A stretch of DNA of 64,000 bases from Megalonaias nervosa (Eukaryota > Mollusca > Bivalvia > Unionida > Unionidae), in the NCBI GenBank assembly GCA_016617855.1, contig JAECUM010004454.1:21934-85933 (forward strand). Direction: 5' to 3'. Every line of letters begins with the position of its first letter. Within the stretch, counting starts at the first letter, position 1. Position numbers and translations under genes: made by a program. Positions 58,530 through 64,000 of this stretch are shown one piece after another. The notes beneath the pieces were generated by a model, which saw nothing but the letters and a program-made list of their open reading frames with translations, searched no databases and was not told where the DNA came from.

Positions 58530-61440
58530 GCACTGGATTTTATTCATACACCACTGGAATTTAATTAGAACTTTCTTCATTAGTACTGGTGATGGACCTT
58601 TTATGACCATTTGGGATTTAACTTGCATACTGTAAGTTCTTTTTAAATGTTCACTTTGTATTCTAGGGAAATAAATTATTTGTTGAATTTTACGTTAACT
58701 TGCTGGTTTTTGCTCTTTTCTGTTACTTACCTCAAGACCATAATAGTCATACTAGCACGTTGAGCACACCTGTAGTCATGACCTGTTCATGATCAGTAAG
58801 AGCTGAGGTCATTATGTTTTTGCATCCATCTTCACTCACAAAAGGGTTTGCAATTTTCAATTCTGAATCATAATAAAGTTAACACTCCATGTTACCAGAC
58901 TCATTTCTTTTAAGCCATGGAAATTTTGTCTCCCACTCTCTCTGGTAGTAACAGGGTTTTGATTGGTCTATTTTAATGTAAGATTCAGGACTAGATCTAC
59001 CACTGGAACTAGAATTGGATTTCTCATTTTATTGCTCACTGATAACATCTGCCCTTGATTCACTCAGTAATATTAAAAAAAATTAAAAGCCTCATCTGTT
59101 TAGGTGGTGTCACCATCATTATTATGGTAATCTGCACAACCACCATGCTTTGTGGATGCTTACATTATTGCAATAAAAGTCATACTGAGCATCAAGTAAG
59201 TGGCAAGTTTTCATAAACTGCACATGTCCATCTAAGTAGTTACCTACAGACTGTTTTGTTTTTGCTGCTATGCAGGCAAATTTGATTCTGCAAATAAAGG
59301 CAAGGTACCGGTTTTAACAATTATTGCAATCCCTCTTTGCAATAATGACATATGGAAACCATGCATGCATCAGATGATTACATTATTTCAAAAAATTATA
59401 TCATAAATGGGCCACTCCTAAACCATTCATATTTATCCACATTGGTGTGAACATTTACAAGCATTGTAGGACATGAAATTCGGATTGTACAAGTTTCACA
59501 AATTAATTTACTTATACTTTCGAATCCATGTAAACCAAGGGGATTTTGAGATATTTTTCCTGAACTATAATAGACAAAAAGCACCATAAATGGGCGCCAA
59601 GTCAGATTTTTGGGGACATCGGATAAAAAACTGCTTGAACCATGCATGTGGAATCTCTAAAAATGCTATCAATGTGCTGAAATATAACCACCCATGGGCA
59701 GCCTTTTACCGCCTATTGTTTATACAGTAACTACAAGATACTTGCTGCTTAGAAACTGCATTGATGATGTAACTTGAGTAGAGTCTGTGTCTTTGCTCTT
59801 CTAACATTCTCAGACCTGCCAACCATAACTGGCAGACAATTTTTTTCCCATAAGATAGACCAGCTTTCAGAAAGATGTAACAAAATATCATGTACTGCTA
59901 TTATCAAGCTGGAAAACATGCATTTAAAGTCCAGAAATGTGATTCAAAACTGATGCAGCAAATGAAAACATTGTGTTCAACTAAAAACTCTCTAAAGTAT
60001 ACTTGGACCCTAATTAGCTCCAGTAGTTTTGTTGCTGTACCAAGCCATATGGACCTCATTAGTTTCTTGCTATCTCTCAACCTGACATAATCCTTAAAAA
60101 AAACTTCATGTGGGCCATGGTGATGGCAATCATCTTTCACACCACAAGACATATTCAAATCAACACACAAGATGTCCACAAAACTTAATTTTTGCCCTTC
60201 CTAGTTTTGTCTCCAAAAATCTGAATAATCCTTTTTATTCACCTGTACTATTAAAACATTTTAAGAGATTTACTGTGCCTTACATCCTGAAAATGTATCC
60301 CTTGTTGGATGCCATTTTTAGAAAATATGCAATTGCTTGATCATGCAAATGTTTTACACCACAAAATATGAGCAGTTTAAAGTTTCTGTAATTCTTCCCA
60401 GCATGTTATATAACACTTAAACTGTACCTTACTGTTTTCTTCTATCAGCAATTGCATTATTTCTTGGATTTAAATTGCATTATTTGTTGGATTTAAGTTG
60501 ATAAACTCCAACTAGAACAATCTATTATTTTTAGTTTCCAAAATGGGCAAATAACTTGTTGGTCTAATGGCCAAATACCTGCAATAAGAAAACATGTCAT
60601 ATTATAAAAACATGATTGTTTTATGGACAAATCCTGACAGTCCTGTTTTAAAAAACACAATTTTCAGTAATATTTATTTTTTTTAAAAAACACCTCAATA
60701 CATGCCTATAAAATGTAACATGTATAAAAGATAAACAGCCCCACTTAAAGCTCATGCAAGGCTCATGGTACAAGCAATAAGGAAACATGGGGACCCAGTC
60801 TAGACGTGGGTATACTCAGAGTGATACCATTTCTAAAATCAAAGTTTAGTGTCCTATGCTGCAGAATGTCTCCCTTTGATACATACATTCTACCAAGTTT
60901 ACAACAATACACCAAAACCAATTTTAAAAGTTTTTGTCTTGTTTATATTATTAAATTTATTGATGTGTAAACAACGAAAGACTACAATATCATTTTAAAA
61001 AAAATAAAAGAATTTAACTGCTAATGAACTATACAAACAGTTTGACACCCATCTAGAAACTCTGTTGCAAACCTTGTCTATTATATGTATCTGCATTGGA
61101 TTTTACCCTCACCCTCAATATTCTGGCACTTCTTACTACAATGAAGGAATTTCACAGGCCGGTGATTACCTGTAAGGCTACCATTAAACTTGAAAACATT
61201 ATGTCCCCTCTCCTTCCTCCAGTGACATTATCAGTCCCAAATGTGACATTCATTCATTTTTCTATTGGGACAAGCAGATTTCATGTTCAAACTGCACAGG
61301 ATACATTTCTGGCAATTCTAACAGTATGGTAATAAAGAATGACTTGGTTCTGACCAGGATTTGCTCCGAATCCAGCAAGGAAGCTTGAATAACAATACCA
61401 TCCAGTCTCTAATGAGTAAAAAAATACCCACCCACCCCCG
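58530..61440. other. No recognised gene
   Basis: AT-rich. At 58728-58734 the minus strand has TTGAG|GTAAGT, a strong donor, but no convincing open exon precedes it. The frames at 59396-60340 have no known domains. If a minus-strand gene crosses the window, this is intron. Confidence 0.3.
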
Positions 61441-61454
61441 AATGAAGTATGGGT

Positions 61455-61530
61455 TGTTTTCAGACGTCATGATTGTGTACACAAATACCCACAATGCAAC
61501 GAGCATGTACCTTGTGCCGCCATTTTGAGT
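61455..61530 (-). promoter_or_regulatory. Promoter-like cluster
   Basis: On the minus strand: AAAATGGCGGC (61526-61516), the YY1-type motif found at many TATA-less starts, then GCATTGTGGGTA (ZNF143-like), then ATGACGTC (61470-61463), a CRE-type site. The three lie within 70 bp. The minus frame 61563-61318 uses this region but has no known domain. Motif matching only; chance or repeat origin cannot be excluded. Confidence 0.35.
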
Positions 61531-62593
61531 CCCAAACAAACCTTTATCAACACGAGTCATCATGTATATTCAAGATAATAATCTGTAGTCAATTAGGTTA
61601 TTTACTTAATCGAAATGATACATAGATTATACTTGAAATTATGTGCCCCTATAGCATGAAAATAAAAATAAAACTAAGTTACCTGGCTTATATCGAAAGA
61701 CAGGAGTGAAGTTGAACCGTAATCATGCATATTGCTATCAAATAGAAATGCAGTTATTTTTTTTATACAAACAGATGATACTGTCTTTTCATAAAACATA
61801 TTTTGTGTGATGTCCCTAAGTCTGTCACCTTGAAAGAGTATTTCTAGACAATGATCTTCAGAATAAATAACAGTTACGGAAATAGAATTTTATAGCATGT
61901 GTATTATGCCAGAACTTTTATGTACAAATACTTTTCGCAAAAAAGTGCATGTGCCAAAGACAGCTGACAAAACAGTTTTAATAAGTACGGTCAAATATTG
62001 TATTTGTGGTGGAGATGATGGATGTAGGTTGATAATGAATGTAAGCAATAACTATTCAAAGAAGTTTCGTCTTCAGTGTATTAAAATGAAACATTTGCTT
62101 AACAAAGCATGACTTTGTACAGAATGTCAACTGATTATTCTTGAAATACTTTTAGAAGTACGAAAATATATATTAAGAATTGGCATTTTAACTTGAACTA
62201 TAATCAGATGATTGATTTCAGCCCAAGTAAATTGAAAATCATAACACGTTTCTTCTTGTTGGGTATCCATTTGTTTATGCGTCTGTTTATTGATGGATCT
62301 ATTTGTTTATGAAAAAATAACAAAGATGGTTGAAATTTCAATGTTTTACTTGGAGAAAAATGGGAAAAAGTCAAGCATTTGGTCTCATGCAATTGACATG
62401 CACAACAGAATGTGATGTTATATCCTTGCACACAAAATGAGACATGCCTTCATAATTATTTGGGATGAACAATGTTGTTAGGTGCTGGTCTGCATGGCTA
62501 GAGAATCAAAAGGGCAGGCATGGAAAAACATGTTTTGTGACGTCACGTGAAAACAAAAGATTGAGAGCAGTATAGACTGCATTTAATTAAGTC
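61531..62593. other. No recognised gene; CRE/E-box composite
   Basis: A plus frame at 61897-62112 (71 codons, with VKYCICGGDDGCRLIMNVSN) has a protein-like look but no family I know and no splice support. 62538-62549 is TGACGTCACGTG, a perfect CRE overlapping an E-box. The rest is AT-rich. Confidence 0.35.
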
Positions 62594-62895
62594 CAATCTG
62601 ATTAAAATCAGATCTCCGCTGTTATACGTGAAGATCTGAGGGCAACCACTCAGGGGTCATGTTCTGGTAACATACCATAATCTCTAATTTTATCAACCAA
62701 TCAGATGATCTTCATATTTGGAGAGAGAGCACTGTGGATGAAGAGCTTTAATTTACCAAGCGATTTGAGTCACTTTTAGATTTTTTAAAGCTGTATTTCC
62801 ATTGGCTAATTCAAATGGTCACCAGAAAATTACCCTTAAGCAGTTGTCATCAGATCTTCATGTAGGACAGCTGAGATCTGATTTTAATCAGATTC
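62594..62895. mobile_element. Mutator-like MITE with 75-bp inverted repeats
   Basis: The exact 9-bp direct repeat AATTAAGTC flanks it (62585-62593 and 62896-62904). The left arm from 62594 (CAATCTGATTAAAATCAGAT, then CTCCGCTGTTATACGTGAAG) and the reversed right arm (GAATCTGATTAAAATCAGAT, then CTCAGCTGTCCTACATGAAG) pair for about 75 bp with roughly 80% identity by eye, out to CTGGT. A 9-bp duplication with long inverted repeats is the Mutator-like pattern. The element is 302 bp with no coding content. Each arm starts with a small palindrome, AATCTGATT-AAAATCAGATC. Confidence 0.8.
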
Positions 62896-62904
62896 AATTA
62901 AGTC

Positions 62905-63466
62905 TACATTTGTTTGCTATTCAACAGACTTTAATCACAAAAACTTGTGTCAGTGTGATTGTGATTATGTGTTTGCATATTTATATGTTTGAGTGTGTGG
63001 TGATGACATTTGACAATGCTTAGTCTACAACTAGTTTTATTCCCTGAAAGTGTATTCATTGCCTATAAAGAAAACAGATATGTTATTTTCAGATTTGAAT
63101 TTCCAATCATTTTAGACATGCTCATACAAAAAAATCTTATTCTCAATTTGCTGGTGCTGCTTTTTTGGGGGAGTCAGATGCAGTGATCCCCTCCTCACCC
63201 CTTGCGAAATCAAAACACTTTTGAGTCTCAGTCCTCCCACAATGTCTGGCATCCATCATTGTGTATTGATCAAAGAAATATGATGAACCTTAATTACTTT
63301 TAAATTTTGCTTTTTGACGGCGCATTATTCGTAATCAACATCATCACGGTATCAATACTAAACTGTTCTAAAGTTTCCTGGATACATAACTTGCGAAAGA
63401 CAAATGAAATAGGTCGCCCCTGACAATGCTTGGTGTAATAATGTAGTAATTATTTATCAATTCCTT
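62905..63466. other. No gene seen
   Basis: AT-rich spacer with no exon or repeat ends recognised. Confidence 0.35.
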
Positions 63467-63494
63467 CCCCCCACCCCCACCCCCCCACCCCCCC
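63467..63494 (-). other. G-quadruplex-forming C/G tract
   Basis: The plus strand has runs of 6, 5, 7 and 7 C separated by single A. The minus strand therefore has four G runs of at least 5 with one-base loops, the form expected to give a very stable parallel quadruplex. It lies about 200 bp downstream (minus direction) of an ATGGCTGACGG start-like motif (63695). Confidence 0.85.
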
Positions 63495-63689
63495 ACACAA
63501 ACAGAACTATTTCATCCTTGTTTCTGTTTTAAGTCTCATGAAAGAATATCTGTATTTTATTTGGTAGTTTCGGTTTATATTTAAAGGTTATTATTCCGCT
63601 ATTTAAGATAAAAGAACCAATTTCTGGACTGTCAAATTATACTTGCAACATGAATACATAATTTTTATCCCCGTAATGAGTGCGCCGTC

Positions 63690-63960
63690 AGCCATTTTAG
63701 TCGGCTTGTCACTCGTCTCATGCACAACATTAAACGCAGGTTTTTACTATTTTTTCATGGGATATATATGAGTCAATTATAAGTATAAAGCTTAATTTAC
63801 ATACTTACGTGCACTTTCAGTTTCTGTTGGTCCTATTCATGCAATCAAAAGATACTAACTACCAAAAAGCGCATTGACCTTGATCTGCAAGGGAGATGTA
63901 AGCGGCCCTGTGAAATGATTGGTAGATAATTTCTGCTATAGAAACTGTGACGTCAACATT
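63690..63960 (-). promoter_or_regulatory. Putative promoter and first exon of a minus-strand gene
   Basis: On the minus strand, TGACGTCA (63955-63948) is followed by a CCAAT box (63922-63918). About 110 bases later comes AGTGCAC|GTAAGT, a strong splice donor with exon end at 63809. No long open frame lies before the donor, so the exon would be 5' UTR. Upstream is CpG-richer (GGGCGCGATTTCGGCGC at the window edge). Further in, AAAATGGCTGACGGCGC at about 63698 gives a second start-like site with a 30-codon frame. The next exon could be 53146-53191. No TATA box is evident. Confidence 0.35.
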
Positions 63961-64000
63961 TTCTGCGCCGAAATCGCGCCCATTCTAAAAATATGCTCAC

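Noticed and set aside
58728..58800. Minus-strand exon ending at the donor TTGAG|GTAAGT
   Set aside because: The donor is good but two of three frames are closed and no clear acceptor bounds an open exon, so it was left out of the feature list.
1..64000. An undescribed defence or biosynthetic gene system
   Set aside because: I found no clustered intact genes of any kind; coding content is limited to transposon relics and a few candidate exons.

Overview
This window looks like gene-poor, AT-rich nuclear DNA from a metazoan. A marine lophotrochozoan, most likely a mollusc, fits best. Three things support that: several tRNA-derived SINEs ending in CA runs, decayed DIRS-type (tyrosine recombinase) retrotransposons, and tandem or dispersed repeats containing TGACCTTGACCTT or ending in GGATGGACAGAC-like sequence, which I associate with mollusc genomes. 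There are no bacterial operons, rRNA genes or CRISPR arrays. Most open frames are short and random or lie inside repeats. The organism assignment is an inference from repeat style; no host protein could be matched.

Layout. 1-1640 holds nothing I can name. 1640-3600 is a decayed plus-strand DIRS-like element (RNase H, then tyrosine recombinase). 4265-5521 is a hAT-like element flanked by GTGATG that carries an intact 136-residue zinc-finger frame. 5998-6205 is a SINE. 6235-10300 is a second DIRS-like relic on the minus strand, split by a 1.46 kb terminal-inverted-repeat element (6943-8404). 12165-13500 has a minisatellite, a SINE and a second repeat family. 17860-23721 is dense in repeats and includes two piggyBac-type elements with TTAA flanks, one still carrying a transposase N-terminus (21903-22259, minus). 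24641-27250 is a SINE next to a third DIRS-like relic (minus).

27.3-41.7 kb is mostly unrecognised intron-like or intergenic DNA, with a foldback element pair, a 34-bp triple repeat and microsatellites. 41785-42621 is another piggyBac MITE. 43345-45670 holds two more copies of the 1.46 kb family, facing each other, one with a LINE 3' end inside it. 50046-52060 is a pogo/Tigger-like element with TA flanks. 53650-55700 is a hAT transposase relic (minus) split by a SINE with a 14-bp target duplication. 56435-58525 is a TTAA-type inverted-repeat element. 62594-62895 is a Mutator-like MITE with a 9-bp target duplication and roughly 75-bp inverted repeats.

Host gene signal is thin and points to the minus strand. 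The right edge (61.4-64 kb) has promoter-like traits: two TGACGTCA palindromes plus one partial site, a CCAAT box, ATGGCGGC-type motifs and higher CpG, and a good splice donor at 63808. At 53146-53191 there is a candidate start-codon exon bounded by an acceptor and a strong donor, and at 39134-39260 a candidate terminal exon. A single minus-strand gene with long repeat-filled introns would explain the window, but this is a hypothesis. I did not find a convincing new biological system. The most informative content is the nested insertion record and a few element families whose superfamily I cannot name.
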